DNA of 64,000 nt from Sphingomonas populi (lineage in GTDB: Bacteria; Pseudomonadota; Alphaproteobacteria; Sphingomonadales; Sphingomonadaceae): the NCBI RefSeq assembly GCF_004208535.1, contig NZ_SGIS01000003.1, forward strand, positions 1 through 64,000, read 5' to 3'. The translations under genes and the position numbers were made by a program. Each line of letters starts with the position of its first letter. The first letter of the stretch is position 1. The notes beneath the pieces were generated by a model, which saw nothing but the letters and a program-made list of their open reading frames with translations, was not told the origin of the DNA and did no database searches. Below, piece by piece: positions 1-8,512 of the stretch.

Positions 1-599
1 TGGCGATGCCGCCGGGATGGCCGGTGTTCCAGGCCTTCAGCATGTCGAGTGCTTCGGGACCGCGCACCTCGCCGACGATGATGCGATCGGGACGCAGGCG
101 CAGCGTCGAGCGGACGAGATCGGCCATTGTCACGACGCCCGGGCGCGTGCGCAGTGCCACCGTGTCGGCCGCCGGGCTTTGCAGTTCGCGCGTATCCTCG
201 ATCAGGATCACGCGCTCGTCGACCCAGTCCATTTCGGCGAGCAGGGCGTTGGCGAGCGTCGTCTTGCCGGAACTCGTGCCGCCGGCGATCAGGATATTGT
301 AGCGCTGCGTGACGCAGGCCTTCAGCCGATCTGCCGCCGCTTGGCCCATGATGCTATCGGTCACATAGTCGTCGAGGCTGTACAGCCGCTCGGCGGGCTT
401 GCGGATCGAGAAGCAGGGCGCAGTCGATACGGGCGGGAGCACGCCTTCGAACCGTTCGCCAGCGCGTCCCTCGATATGCGGCGGCAGTTCTGCTGACACG
501 ATGGGCGCGTCGCTATGCACTTCGGCGCGGGCATGCGATGCGACGAGACGGATGATGCGCTCGACCTGGTCCGCATCCATGCGGATGTGGGTATCGGAT
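1..599 (-). pseudogene. trbB: trbB fragment, conjugal transfer ATPase, 5'-truncated
   Basis: The minus strand carries an open frame that reads as the middle of TrbB, the VirB11-type hexameric ATPase of IncP-like conjugation systems. Visible are the SAELP segment, the Walker A motif GGTSSGKTT, the Asp box segment LIEDTRELQ, the RLRPDRIIVGEVRG stretch and the GHPGG motif just before the window edge. The homology stops abruptly near base 598, where sequence coding for an ABC transporter begins on the other strand. The N-terminal 50 to 60 residues and the promoter are therefore missing. It differs clearly in sequence from the complete trbB at 3391-4377, so it comes from another trb lineage. The 3' part lies left of the window. 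Confidence 0.85.
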
Positions 600-894
600 C
601 GCGCGCGCCCTCGTCGGAGATCCGCGCATTCTCATCCTCGACGAGGCGACCTCGGCGCTTGATGCCGAGAGCGAGGAGATCATCCAGACGAACCTCAAGG
701 CGATGGCGCGGGGACGGATCGTCATCATCATCGCGCACCGGCTGTCAGCGATACGTCAGTGCGACCGCATTGTTGCCCTGGAAGCAGGGCGGATCGTGGA
801 AGCTGGCACGCATGACGAGCTGTTACGCCGCCAGGGACGCTATGCTGATCTTCATCGGCGGCAGATGGGTGTCTCTCACGGGGGTGCGGCATGA
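598..894 (+). pseudogene. C-terminal fragment of a type I secretion ABC transporter
   Basis: The plus-strand frame starts abruptly at IARALVGDP and continues through the Walker B/D-loop region [12 protein letters not shown] and the H-loop AHRLS to a stop at 894. These are the last roughly 98 residues of an ABC ATPase domain of the HlyB/peptidase-ABC exporter type. The membrane domain, Walker A and most of the signature motif are absent, because a trbB fragment on the opposite strand begins exactly where homology ends. It cannot encode a working exporter. Its stop overlaps the start of the following HlyD-like gene by four bases (ATGA), the usual operon arrangement for type I secretion. Confidence 0.85.
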
Positions 895-2276
895 GCAGTT
901 TGGGCCATCACTGGCGCGTGCTGCGGCAGGCGCTAAAGGACGACCGGGACCGATCCGGGCAGAAGCGCCGTTTCAGCGATCCGGAGTTCCTGCCAGCAGC
1001 ACTGGAGGTGATAGAGCGACCCGTATCTCCGACGGGGCGCATAACGCTTTGGATTCTGATGGCGGGCCTCGTCGCCACCATCGCTTGGCTGGTTTTCGGG
1101 CGCGTGGACGTGGTGGCTTCGGCGCAGGGCAAGATCCTGCCCACCGACGCGGTCAAGCTGGTGCAGGCTTCCAACACGGGCGTCGTGCGTCGGATCTACG
1201 TACGCGACGGTGAAGTGGTTCGTCGCGGTCAAGCGTTGATCGATCTCGATCCTACCGTGTCGACCGCCGACGAAGCCCAAGCTCAGAAGGCGCTTCTCGC
1301 CGCTGAGATCGACGCGGCTCGTGATCGAGCTATCGCGGATGCGCTTGGAGGCCAGGCAATCACCTTCAACGCCCCTGCCGGAACGTCTCCGGAAGTGGCG
1401 GAAACGCAGCGCCGTCTTATAGCGGCGCAGGTGGCGGAAAACATGGCGGCGACCGCCAGCATGGCAGCCGCCCGTCAATCCTCCCTCGCCGAGGCGCGCG
1501 CAGCCGCAGAGCAAATCCGCAAGTACAACGAGACCTTGCCGGTGCTCGACCGCGAGGTCGATGCCATGGACGGGCTCGCGGCAAAGGGCTATGCTCCTGG
1601 TCTCAGGTTGCTGGAACTTCAGCGGCAGCGGCGCGCCGAAAAAGGCGATCGTGACGTTGCCGCCGCTCAGCAAGCCCGCGGCTTATCCGACGCTCGCAAG
1701 CTCGGGCAGTCGGTTACCCAGACCCGGGAACAGGCGCGGCAGCAAGCACTCGCCGATCTTGCCAAGGCACAGAACGAAGTGATCATCCGGCGAGAGGAAC
1801 TTACTAAGGCCCGGCGGCGCTCCAAGTTGCAGCGACTGGTGTCACCGGTAGACGGCAGCGTGCAGCAGCTCGCTGTTCACACGGTTGGCGGTGTGGTCGA
1901 GCCGGTTCGTACGCTCATGGTGGTCGTACCGCGGGGCGCACTGAGCGTTGAGGTCAAGGTGTTGAACAAGGACGCCGGCTTTGTCCGCGTGGGTCAACCT
2001 GCTGCCGTCAAGCTTGAGGCATTTCCGTTTACCCGTCATGGTACGATCCCGGGTCGGATTAGCTAGATCAGTAGCGACGCCGTGGAAGATCGTAAGTTCG
2101 GGTTGGTCTATTTGGCACGAGTTACCCTGCTGAAGACAACCATCAACCGCGGCGACTCGGTTGTGTCCTTAGGACCCGGAATGAATGTCACGGCTGATAT
2201 CCAGACTGGCTCGGGCGCTGCTTACGCAAGCGTTGAAAACAGTCCCGGGAACAGTTCAGGGGAGGGTATAGTGTAA
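891..2276 (+). pseudogene. HlyD-family membrane fusion protein, interrupted by an amber stop
   Basis: The product would be the periplasmic adaptor of a type I secretion system. After a short cytoplasmic N-terminus there is one membrane segment (about residues 52-72), a lipoyl-like half (LVQASNTGVVRRIYV), a long Ala/Gln/Arg-rich coiled coil, the second lipoyl half (SPVDGSVQQLAVHTVGGVV) and the start of the beta-barrel domain. At 2064-2066 an in-frame TAG cuts the frame, yet typical HlyD sequence resumes at once in the same frame (ISSDAVEDRKFGLVYLARV, then GMNVTADIQTG). Family members usually have Ser at the stop position, so a single TCG-to-TAG change would explain it. The terminal segment beyond TADIQTG is also unlike the family. 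With the adjacent ABC gene truncated, the system is dead or dying. Confidence 0.85.
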
Positions 2277-2371
2277 TAGAAATTTGTGTCGCTCGCCGAT
2301 GTGCGATGCTGCAAGTTAAGATGGAAGCGGGTCCCGGCAACCACAAAACTAAGCAAATACACTACTTTATC

Positions 2372-2402
2372 AAAAGCTCTCTTTCTCCGAAGAGGGCTTT
2401 TT
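2372..2402. terminator. Bidirectional rho-independent terminator
   Basis: An inverted repeat AAAAGCTCTCT / AGAGGGCTTTTT with an 8-nt spacer has A-rich and T-rich flanks on both sides, so it can act on both strands. It sits between two convergent gene remnants, hlyD on the plus strand and the glycosidase tail on the minus strand. There is one G-T mismatch in the stem. Confidence 0.6.
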
Positions 2403-2471
2403 GCGTTAGCACGCCGCCGCGCTCGTCACGCACATCCAACACGCGTTCGGAATGTTGATCGAGTCCTCGGC

Positions 2472-2695
2472 TCAGCGATGGCGCGGCGGTCGAACCACCG
2501 CCGCGATCACCGTCGTGATTGAACCTGGCCCGGCCTGCACCACGTTTCCGCCTGTCATCGCGATACGGCTTGCCTGATGGGTTGCGTCGGTGACGAAGAT
2601 GTCGCGCACGCCGATCTCCGGCGATGCGATCTTCAGCGTCCGCTGGACTGGGCCTGCGTTGAGGTGGATGAGCACCAAAGTCCGCTGGTCCGTCC
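2472..2695 (-). pseudogene. C-terminal tail of a glycoside hydrolase (GH30-like beta-sandwich)
   Basis: About 74 codons on the minus strand read as a beta-sandwich of the kind that closes GH30 family enzymes (for example VLIHLNAGPVQRTLKI, then DIFVTDATHQA and GPGSITTVIAAV, similar to the SVTTFV end of family members). Nothing upstream belongs to a glycosidase: the frame abuts the first codons of trbE near 2695. The catalytic domain is therefore lost and the piece is a remnant, probably carried in by recombination. The GH30 assignment rests on the terminal strand pattern only; another carbohydrate-active family with the same accessory domain is possible. Confidence 0.45.
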
Positions 2696-2790
2696 TTGTT
2701 CAGCACGACGCCCGGTGCGGCGAGCGCGGCCCAAGGCAGAAAATCGGCGAGACAGGCCGCGTGCCCGCGATATTCGCGCAAAGACATCAT
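2696..2790 (-). pseudogene. trbE: trbE fragment, N-terminal 32 codons only
   Basis: TrbE is the VirB4-type ATPase of conjugative type IV secretion. Only its start remains: MMSLREYRGHAACLADF followed by LPWAALAAPGVVLNKDG, which is the conserved beginning of TrbE in alpha- and betaproteobacterial trb operons. The ATG overlaps the trbD stop (ATGATG with TGA inside), as in intact operons. After the codons for NKDG the reading changes to an unrelated glycosidase tail. More than 95 percent of the gene is missing. Confidence 0.8.
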
Positions 2791-3059
2791 GGCCGCACCC
2801 ATGTCGGATAGCGAAGGTGCCGGCGGGCGACGTCGACGAACCGGGCGTCGCGCCGTGCTGCCCAGACGCCGAGCATGTGCCCGATCGCCCAGATCGCGAG
2901 GCCCGCGACCCAGAGCCGCAAGCCCAGGCCGATCGCGCCGGCGAGCGTTCCGTTGAGGATCGCCACCGCGCGCGGCGCGCCGCCGAGCAGGATCGGCTCG
3001 CTGAGCGAACGGTGGACCGGCGCGTAATAGCCCGGCACGAGGTCGGCACTGCCCTCCAT
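2787..3059 (-). CDS. trbD: TrbD, conjugal transfer inner-membrane protein
   Basis: This 90-residue protein matches TrbD, the VirB3-like component of the mating-pair apparatus. The start reads LVPGYYAPVHRSLSEPILLGG, followed by two closely spaced hydrophobic segments (about residues 27-45 and 48-66) and a short basic tail, the usual VirB3 layout. The ATG overlaps the trbC stop by one base (TGATG), so translation is probably coupled. The gene is intact, but trbE downstream is cut to its first codons, so no complete transfer machine can be made from this locus. Confidence 0.88.
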   Translation of the reverse strand: MEGSADLVPGYYAPVHRSLSEPILLGGAPRAVAILNGTLAGAIGLGLRLWVAGLAIWAIGHMLGVWAARRDARFVDVARRHLRYPTWVRP

Positions 3060-3394
3060 CAGATCAGCGCTCCGCCGCCGAACGAGAAGAACGAGAGGAA
3101 GAAGGATGAGGCGGCGAACGCGATCGACAGGCCGAACACGATCTGGATCAGCCGGCGGAAGCCCCCCGACGTCTCGCCGAAGGCCAGGCTGAGGCCCGTC
3201 GTGATGATGATGATCACCGCGACGATCTTGGCCACCGGCCCCTCGATCGACTCGAGGATCGAGTTGAGCGGGGTTTCCCAGGGCATAGACGAGCCCGAGG
3301 CATAAGCCGGATTGGCGAGCAGCGGCAGACTCAGCGCCAGGGCGAGGGTGGCGTGGCACGCGTGCCGAAGACGGCGCTGAAGGACAGCGGTCAT
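3059..3394 (-). CDS. trbC: TrbC, conjugal transfer pilin precursor
   Basis: This is a 111-residue TrbC/VirB2-type pilin. It has a long signal region rich in Leu and Ala ending near PAYASGSSMPWE, then two hydrophobic helices (about residues 55-75, containing VIIIITTGLSLAFG, and 82-108, ending in a Phe/Ser-rich segment). In IncP systems TrbC is trimmed and cyclised to form the sex pilus subunit; whether that happens here cannot be told from the sequence. Its start overlaps the end of trbB by four bases, and its stop overlaps trbD. Confidence 0.87.
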   Translation of the reverse strand: MTAVLQRRLRHACHATLALALSLPLLANPAYASGSSMPWETPLNSILESIEGPVAKIVAVIIIITTGLSLAFGETSGGFRRLIQIVFGLSIAFAASSFFLSFFSFGGGALI

Positions 3395-4377
3395 TGGGTA
3401 TCTCCATGGTCGGGGGAAGGAAGAAAGGTCAGGCGGTAGTCGCCGGTCGCAGCATCGAGGCCATCGATGCGCGCCAGTTCCGAGAGCCGCCGCCCGGCGC
3501 CGTCACGCACCAGCACCGCGACGAGATTGATGGTCTCGGCGATCAGCGCACGCGGCACCGTCACCACCGCCTCCTGGATGAGTTGCTCCATCCGCCGGAG
3601 CGCGCCGATCGCGCTGCCGGCATGGATGGTGCCGACGCCGCCGGGATGGCCGGTGCCCCATGCCTTCAGCAGGTCGAGAGCTTCGCTGCCGCGCACCTCG
3701 CCGATCGGGATGCGGTCGGGGCGCAGGCGCAAGCTGGAGCGGACCAGATCTGACAGGGAAGCTACGCCGTCCTTGGTCCGCATCGCCACGAGGTTCGGCG
3801 CCGTACACTGGAGCTCGCGCGTGTCCTCGATCAGCACGACGCGGTCGCTGGTCTTGGCGACCTCTGCCAGCAGAGCGTTCGTGAGCGTCGTCTTGCCGGA
3901 GCCGGTGCCGCCGGCGACAAGGATATTGGCGCGCGAGGCAACGCCGTCACGTAGGACCGCAGCTTGAAGGAGCGACATGATCCCGGCCTCCGCGTAATCC
4001 TCGAGCGTGAAGACCGCGACAGCGGGCTTGCGGATTGCGAAAGCTGGCGCGGTGACGACTGGGGGCAATAGCCCCTCGAACCGCTCCCCGGTTTCCGGAA
4101 GCTCGGCCGATACGCGCGGGCTGCGAGGATGGACCTCGACGCCGACGTGATGCGCAACGAGACGAATGATGCGCTCGCCATCCGCAGGCGTCAGGCGCTC
4201 GCCGCTGTCAGCGATACCGTCGCCGAGCCGATCGACCCAAAGCCGTCCATCGGGGTTGAGCATGACCTCGATCACGGCGGGCTCGGCGAGCCAACGCGCG
4301 ATCGATGCGCCCATCGCCGTGCGCAGCATTCGCGCGCCCCTGACAATGGCTTCCGATCGGATTGCCTCTGCGCCCAT
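3391..4377 (-). CDS. trbB: TrbB, conjugal transfer ATPase (VirB11 family)
   Basis: The 328-residue product has the full TrbB layout: an N-terminal domain with [15 protein letters not shown], Walker A GGTGSGKT at about residues 156-163, the Asp box [11 protein letters not shown], the [19 protein letters not shown] stretch, and the His box [11 protein letters not shown]. VirB11-type ATPases form hexamers on the inner face of the membrane and power pilus assembly and DNA transfer. It is the first gene of a trbB-C-D-(E') run with four-base or one-base overlaps. A second, divergent trbB fragment lies at the left edge, showing that at least two trb modules have met here. Confidence 0.92.
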   Translation of the reverse strand: MGAEAIRSEAIVRGARMLRTAMGASIARWLAEPAVIEVMLNPDGRLWVDRLGDGIADSGERLTPADGERIIRLVAHHVGVEVHPRSPRVSAELPETGERFEGLLPPVVTAPAFAIRKPAVAVFTLEDYAEAGIMSLLQAAVLRDGVASRANILVAGGTGSGKTTLTNALLAEVAKTSDRVVLIEDTRELQCTAPNLVAMRTKDGVASLSDLVRSSLRLRPDRIPIGEVRGSEALDLLKAWGTGHPGGVGTIHAGSAIGALRRMEQLIQEAVVTVPRALIAETINLVAVLVRDGAGRRLSELARIDGLDAATGDYRLTFLPSPDHGDTQ

Positions 4378-4534
4378 CTTGATCCCCGCTTCAATGGCGG
4401 GGCCAAGCGTCCCGCGTGCTGGGGATGATTAAGAGACGCAGAAAAAGGCGAAGTTCAATATGGATTTAGCGTCGTAGCGCGGTGGCGCAATAATACAGGC
4501 GTTGGCGTAAGACTGTCCTGAGCTTCGGGGAATC

Positions 4535-4945
4535 GAACGGGTCGACACGAACAGCGCGACACCTACTTCGTCGAAACGCCGCGCCGCTCCGGCGGGATGC
4601 GCGACCGGCGCGCGTATCAGCGTGGAGAGACTGGTGTCAGCTCTGGCAGCGTAGCATGCCAAGGCGGAGGACTTGAGTTCGTGTCGTCGCTTGCCGACCC
4701 GGATCCCCAACGCCGGTATTCCAACGATGCTGAGCATCGCCGGACCCTTAACCGGCTCCGCCCATCGCAGGTGATCGCGGACTTTCGGGCGAAGATCGTG
4801 TCGCCGCAGTCGATGACATATTGGACATCGCGCAGCACGTGAGCGAGGCAGACCTGATGCGCCTTGCCCAGTTCCTGCTGCCCGGCATAGCGATCCGAGA
4901 TCCAGACGTCGGGCTGGTGTACCGCGTTCGCTTTGACTGCCGGAC
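4535..4945 (-). mobile_element. IS66-family transposase (TnpC) remnant, frameshifted
   Basis: In the 770-base gap between trbB and tRNA-Lys the minus strand carries a degraded IS66 transposase. One frame reads QPDVWISDRYAGQQELGK and AHQVCLAHVLRDVQYVIDCG, typical of the catalytic core. Near 4788 a one-base deletion shifts the frame, after which PKVRDHLRWA, GKRRHELKSSAL and APVAHPAG follow in another frame. A 57-base insertion (4702-4758) separates LRWA from RVGKRRHELK. Both ends of the gene, its partner orfs and the terminal repeats are missing. The rest of the gap (4378-4534 and 4946-5062) shows only a small hairpin at 5018-5037 and no gene. Confidence 0.8.
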
Positions 4946-5062
4946 CTGTAAAGGCCAGTTCGATAACCGGACAGCCCGTTTAAGCTCAAGCCAATCGGTA
5001 AGGGTGCAGAATAGGAAGTTCCCGCTAGGCGGGGAACACCATGGGGTAAGTGTTCCGAAAAA

Positions 5063-5102
5063 ACCGACCTAAAAACCGACCTAAAATGAAAATTAGGTCG
5101 GT
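5063..5102 (-). terminator. tRNA-Lys terminator with duplicated 3' arm
   Basis: Reading the minus strand downstream of tRNA-Lys, the perfect 10-bp arms ACCGACCTAA and TTAGGTCGGT (plus-strand 5075-5102) enclose an 8-nt loop and are followed by a T run. The right arm and T run then occur a second time directly after it (TAGGTCGG plus a longer T run, plus-strand 5061-5073). The first copy is a good rho-independent terminator for the tRNA; the tandem second copy may be a scar of island insertion. Confidence 0.7.
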
Positions 5103-5151
5103 GCTGCCTTGGCGGCACTCGTCTAATTTGTTGATTTCTTTAAGGAAGTTA

Positions 5152-5227
<76 letters not shown>

Positions 5228-5318
5228 ATTCCGGCAGCGGTAGGAGATGCTTGGCAGCACCACCGCGTCGGGAGGTGCGCTGTTACCATCCGCGCGGCGG
5301 GATGCAACCCCTTTTTCG

Positions 5319-6431
5319 TTACCAGCGCACAGTTTTGCGATTTTGCCGGTCGATCGACATCAACACGCCCAGACACAGCATGACAGTCATCTGCGCGGAG
5401 CCGCCAAAGCTGATCAGCGGCAGCGGTACGCCGACCACGGGGGCGAGGCCCATCACCATCGCCATGTTGATCGAAACGTAGAAGAACAGCGTGGTTGCCA
5501 GCCCGGCGGCGGTCAGCCGGGCGAAGCGGCTTTCGGCGTGCTGTGCGACGTTCATCCCCCAATAGATGATCGTGAAGAACGCGGCGATCAGCAGCACGCC
5601 GCCGATCAGGCCCCATTCCTCCATCATCGTCGCCAGCGCGAAATCGGTGTGGCCCTCGGGCAGATAATCGAGGTGGCTTTGCGTGCCGTTGAGGAAGCCT
5701 TTGCCGAAAATCCCGCCCGATCCGATCGCGATCTTCGACTGGCTGATGTGGTATCCGATGCCGAGCGGATCGCTTTCGGGATCGAGGAACACGAGGATGC
5801 GGTTGCGCTGATAGCCGTGCAGCACGAAATTGACCGCGAACGGCACCGCGATACCCACCGCCAGCGCACCGCCGATGAACAGCCTGAGCGGCACGCCGGC
5901 CAGGAACATCACGGTGATGCCGCTCGCCATGATCATCAACGCCGTGCCGAGATCGGGCTGCTTCATCACCAGCGCGGCGGGCAGCAGGATCAGCGCCGCA
6001 GCCGGCCAGATCGCGCTGAACCGTCGCGTCTCGCCCGCCGGCAGACCATCGTAGAATTTGGCGACGGCCAGCACGATCGCGAGCTTCATCAATTCGGAAG
6101 GCTGCAAGCGGATGATGCCGAGATCGAGCCAGCGCTGGCCGCCGCCGCGCACCGCGCCGATCAGTTCGACCAGCACCAGCAGTACGACCAGCACACCATA
6201 AGCTGGCAGGGCGGCCTTGCCGAAGGCGGACGCGGGTACGCGCGACAATGCGATTGCACCCAGCAGGAACACGAAGAAGCGGACGCCTTGGGACAGCGCC
6301 CAGGGGCGGATGCTACCGCCAGCCGCCGAATACAGTACGAGCAAATCGAAACTGCCGATCGCCAGCGTTAGCAGAATGATGAGCCAGGGCAGTTGCGAGA
6401 CGGCTTTGGGGACGTAATCGCGTGCACTCAT
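5319..6431 (-). CDS. rodA: RodA, peptidoglycan glycosyltransferase of the elongasome
   Basis: The 370-residue SEDS-family protein polymerises lipid II into glycan strands during lateral wall growth, paired with PBP2. It shows about ten hydrophobic segments and SEDS hallmarks: RWLDLGIIRLQPSELMK, KQPDLGTALM, FLDPESDPLGIGYHISQSK, and the GHTDFALATMMEEWG region containing the catalytic Asp area. The ATG at 6431 overlaps the mrdA stop by four bases (ATGA), indicating coupled translation. It is the last gene of the mreB-mreC-mreD-mrdA-rodA run and is followed after 91 bases by tRNA-Lys. Confidence 0.96.
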   Translation of the reverse strand: MSARDYVPKAVSQLPWLIILLTLAIGSFDLLVLYSAAGGSIRPWALSQGVRFFVFLLGAIALSRVPASAFGKAALPAYGVLVVLLVLVELIGAVRGGGQRWLDLGIIRLQPSELMKLAIVLAVAKFYDGLPAGETRRFSAIWPAAALILLPAALVMKQPDLGTALMIMASGITVMFLAGVPLRLFIGGALAVGIAVPFAVNFVLHGYQRNRILVFLDPESDPLGIGYHISQSKIAIGSGGIFGKGFLNGTQSHLDYLPEGHTDFALATMMEEWGLIGGVLLIAAFFTIIYWGMNVAQHAESRFARLTAAGLATTLFFYVSINMAMVMGLAPVVGVPLPLISFGGSAQMTVMLCLGVLMSIDRQNRKTVRW

Positions 6432-8512
6432 TGGTCCCGCTCCGTGGTCCCGTCGGCGGCGATGCTGTTGCCGGCGGCATTGGTGCGCGCGACCGATTCG
6501 GCGGTTGAGACGTCGGCGGCGGTCGCGGCATTGACGGCGGGGGCCTCGGTCGGAGCGGTGACGTTGAGTTCGGTCTGCACCGCGACCGCCGGGGGCGGTG
6601 CGTTGGCGGCGGCGCGATAGGCGGTCGCCTCGGCAGCCATGCGCGTGCGGATGTCGCCGCCCCAAGTCGGCTCGAGTTCGGCGAGCGTCGCCATCGCTTT
6701 GTCGCGGTCGAACATGTACGTCATGATGTCGCGGCCGATCCCCGGCGTATCGAGGTTGCGCACGGTATGCCCGCCATGTTCCAGCACGACGGCGGTGGCA
6801 TAGCGTGGCTTGTCGGCCGGCGCGAAGCCGATGAACAGGGCATGGTCGCGCAGCTTGAACGGCAGCGACGCATTCTTGAGCACGCCGCCAGCGCGCTCGG
6901 CCATTGAAATACGACGGACCTGCGCGGTGCCGGTCTTGCCGGCGAGCGCAACGCCGGGAATCTGCATGCGGGCCGCGCCACCGGTGCCGCCACCGTTGAC
7001 CACACCGAACATCGCATCGCGCACCACCGCGAAATGCTCGGCGGAAATCGACAGGTCGGCCGGGGCGGTGGCGTGACCGGCAAGGATGCTGGGATGGAGA
7101 ATTTTGCCCGACGCGAGCCGCGATGCCATCACCGCAAGCTGGAGCGGGTTGGCGAGCACATACCCTTGGCCGATCGATGCATTGAGCGAATCGGCGACGG
7201 TCCATTGTTCCTTATATTTCCGTAGCTTCCATGCCGGATCTGGCACGGTGCCATAACGCTGACTGCCGAAGGGCAGGTCGAACTTCTGGCCCAGGCCCAT
7301 CGCGCGCGCGACCGGCGCGATCGCGTCATAGCCGACCCGGCGCGCCATCTCGTAGAAATAGATGTCGCAGCTCTGCATGATCGCGTTCTTGAGATCGAGC
7401 GGCCCGTGCCCGCGCTTCTTGTGGCAGTGGAATACGCCGTTGCCGACGCGCAGCGCACCCGAGCAATTGACGCGCGTGCCCGGATCGACGCCGGCTGCAA
7501 GCAACGCAAGCCCGTTCATCGGCTTGACCGTAGAGCCGGGCGGATAAAGACCCTGCAACACCTTGTTCATCAACGGAACATGATCGTTATCCGACAGCAT
7601 CTTCCATTCGAGATGGCTGATCCCGTCGGAGAAATTGTTTGGATCGTAGGCCGGCATCGACACCATCGCGAGCATTTCGCCGGTCAGGCAATCGATCACT
7701 ACCGCAGAGCCCGAGTTGGTGCCGAGCCGCCGCGCCGTATATTCCTGTAGTCCCGCGTCGATCGTCAACCGGGTCGTCTGGCCGGGCGTGTCGGGGCGGG
7801 TAGCGAGCTCGCGCACCAGCTTGCCGCGTGCGGTGACTTCGACTCGCTTCGCGCCGGGCTGACCGCGTAACTGACTTTCCAGTGTCTTTTCAAGACCATC
7901 CTTGCCGAGTTTGAAACCCGGTACGAGCAACAGCGGGTCTTTGGTTTTGAGATATTGTTCGGCCGACGCCGCCCCGACATAGCCGGTGAGATGCGCCACC
8001 GCCGCACCTGCCGGATAGCTGCGCGCAAACCCGCGCGTCGGCGCGACGCCGGTCAGTTCGGGCAAATGGACGCTGACTGCGGCGAACCGTTCCCAATCGA
8101 GATTGTCGGCGACCTGCACAGGCTGAAAACCGGCGGCGTGCTTCAGATCGGCGGCGATCCGGGTCATTTCCTCCGGCGGAAGGCCGAGCAAGCGCTGCAA
8201 TTCGCCAAGGATTCTCTCCTTGTCCTGAAGCAAATCGGGGATCAGATCGACGCGAAAATCGGTACGATTGTTGGCGATCGGCGCGCCGTGACGATCGACG
8301 ATCCAGCCGCGGCGCGGTGGAATTCGCGTCATGCTGACGCGGTTGCTTTCGGACAACAGGCTGTAATGCGCGTTCTCTGCGATCGCGAGCCAGGTCATTC
8401 GGCCAGCCAGCAGCAGCGCGACCCCACCTTGCGCCGCGCCCAGCATCAGCGCGCGGCGAGAAAAGCTATAAGTCTGCGTAGCTTCGGTGACGATACGCGG
8501 CGGGCGGCTCAT
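6428..8512 (-). CDS. mrdA: Penicillin-binding protein 2, elongasome transpeptidase
   Basis: The product (694 residues from the ATG at 8512) is the class B transpeptidase that cross-links wall made by RodA. An N-terminal membrane anchor lies around residues 20-45, and the pedestal domain begins with NRVSMTRIPPRRGWIVDRHG. Transpeptidase motifs are STVK (Ser about 327), SCD (about 381) and KTGT (about 526). The start was chosen because its ATGA overlaps the mreD stop; the frame is open further upstream but only inside mreD. The last 60 residues are an Ala/Thr/Pro-rich, low-complexity tail not needed for catalysis, seen in various lengths in relatives. Confidence 0.96.
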   Translation of the reverse strand: MSRPPRIVTEATQTYSFSRRALMLGAAQGGVALLLAGRMTWLAIAENAHYSLLSESNRVSMTRIPPRRGWIVDRHGAPIANNRTDFRVDLIPDLLQDKERILGELQRLLGLPPEEMTRIAADLKHAAGFQPVQVADNLDWERFAAVSVHLPELTGVAPTRGFARSYPAGAAVAHLTGYVGAASAEQYLKTKDPLLLVPGFKLGKDGLEKTLESQLRGQPGAKRVEVTARGKLVRELATRPDTPGQTTRLTIDAGLQEYTARRLGTNSGSAVVIDCLTGEMLAMVSMPAYDPNNFSDGISHLEWKMLSDNDHVPLMNKVLQGLYPPGSTVKPMNGLALLAAGVDPGTRVNCSGALRVGNGVFHCHKKRGHGPLDLKNAIMQSCDIYFYEMARRVGYDAIAPVARAMGLGQKFDLPFGSQRYGTVPDPAWKLRKYKEQWTVADSLNASIGQGYVLANPLQLAVMASRLASGKILHPSILAGHATAPADLSISAEHFAVVRDAMFGVVNGGGTGGAARMQIPGVALAGKTGTAQVRRISMAERAGGVLKNASLPFKLRDHALFIGFAPADKPRYATAVVLEHGGHTVRNLDTPGIGRDIMTYMFDRDKAMATLAELEPTWGGDIRTRMAAEATAYRAAANAPPPAVAVQTELNVTAPTEAPAVNAATAADVSTAESVARTNAAGNSIAADGTTERDQ

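Larger units (their letters stand above)
1..5151. mobile_element. Remnant of a conjugative genomic island beside tRNA-Lys
   Basis: This stretch combines conjugation genes (trbB, trbC, trbD, start of trbE), a second truncated trbB, a broken type I secretion pair, a glycoside-hydrolase-like tail and an IS66 transposase fragment. It stops at the 3' end of a tRNA-Lys gene, a common integration site for integrative elements. Beyond the tRNA only conserved chromosomal genes follow for about 40 kb. The left limit lies outside the window, and no integrase or second attachment site is visible. The island boundary is inferred from gene content; several gene fusions show repeated recombination and decay. 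Confidence 0.6.

Noticed and set aside
5018..5037. Hairpin GTTCCCGC / GCGGGGAAC as a gene terminator
   Set aside because: It has one bulged base and no T run, and no intact gene ends near it; left as a minor structure in the gap.
4429..5118. 229-codon open frame on the minus strand
   Set aside because: Part of it is the shifted frame of an IS66 transposase remnant and the rest has no gene-like pattern; it is not an intact gene.
1..5150. Second copy of the tRNA-Lys 3' end as a left attachment site
   Set aside because: No match to the tRNA 3' segment was found in the visible part of the island; the left border is outside the window.
5247..6371. 374-codon plus-strand frame opposite rodA
   Set aside because: Antisense shadow of rodA; no ribosome site or recognisable domain.
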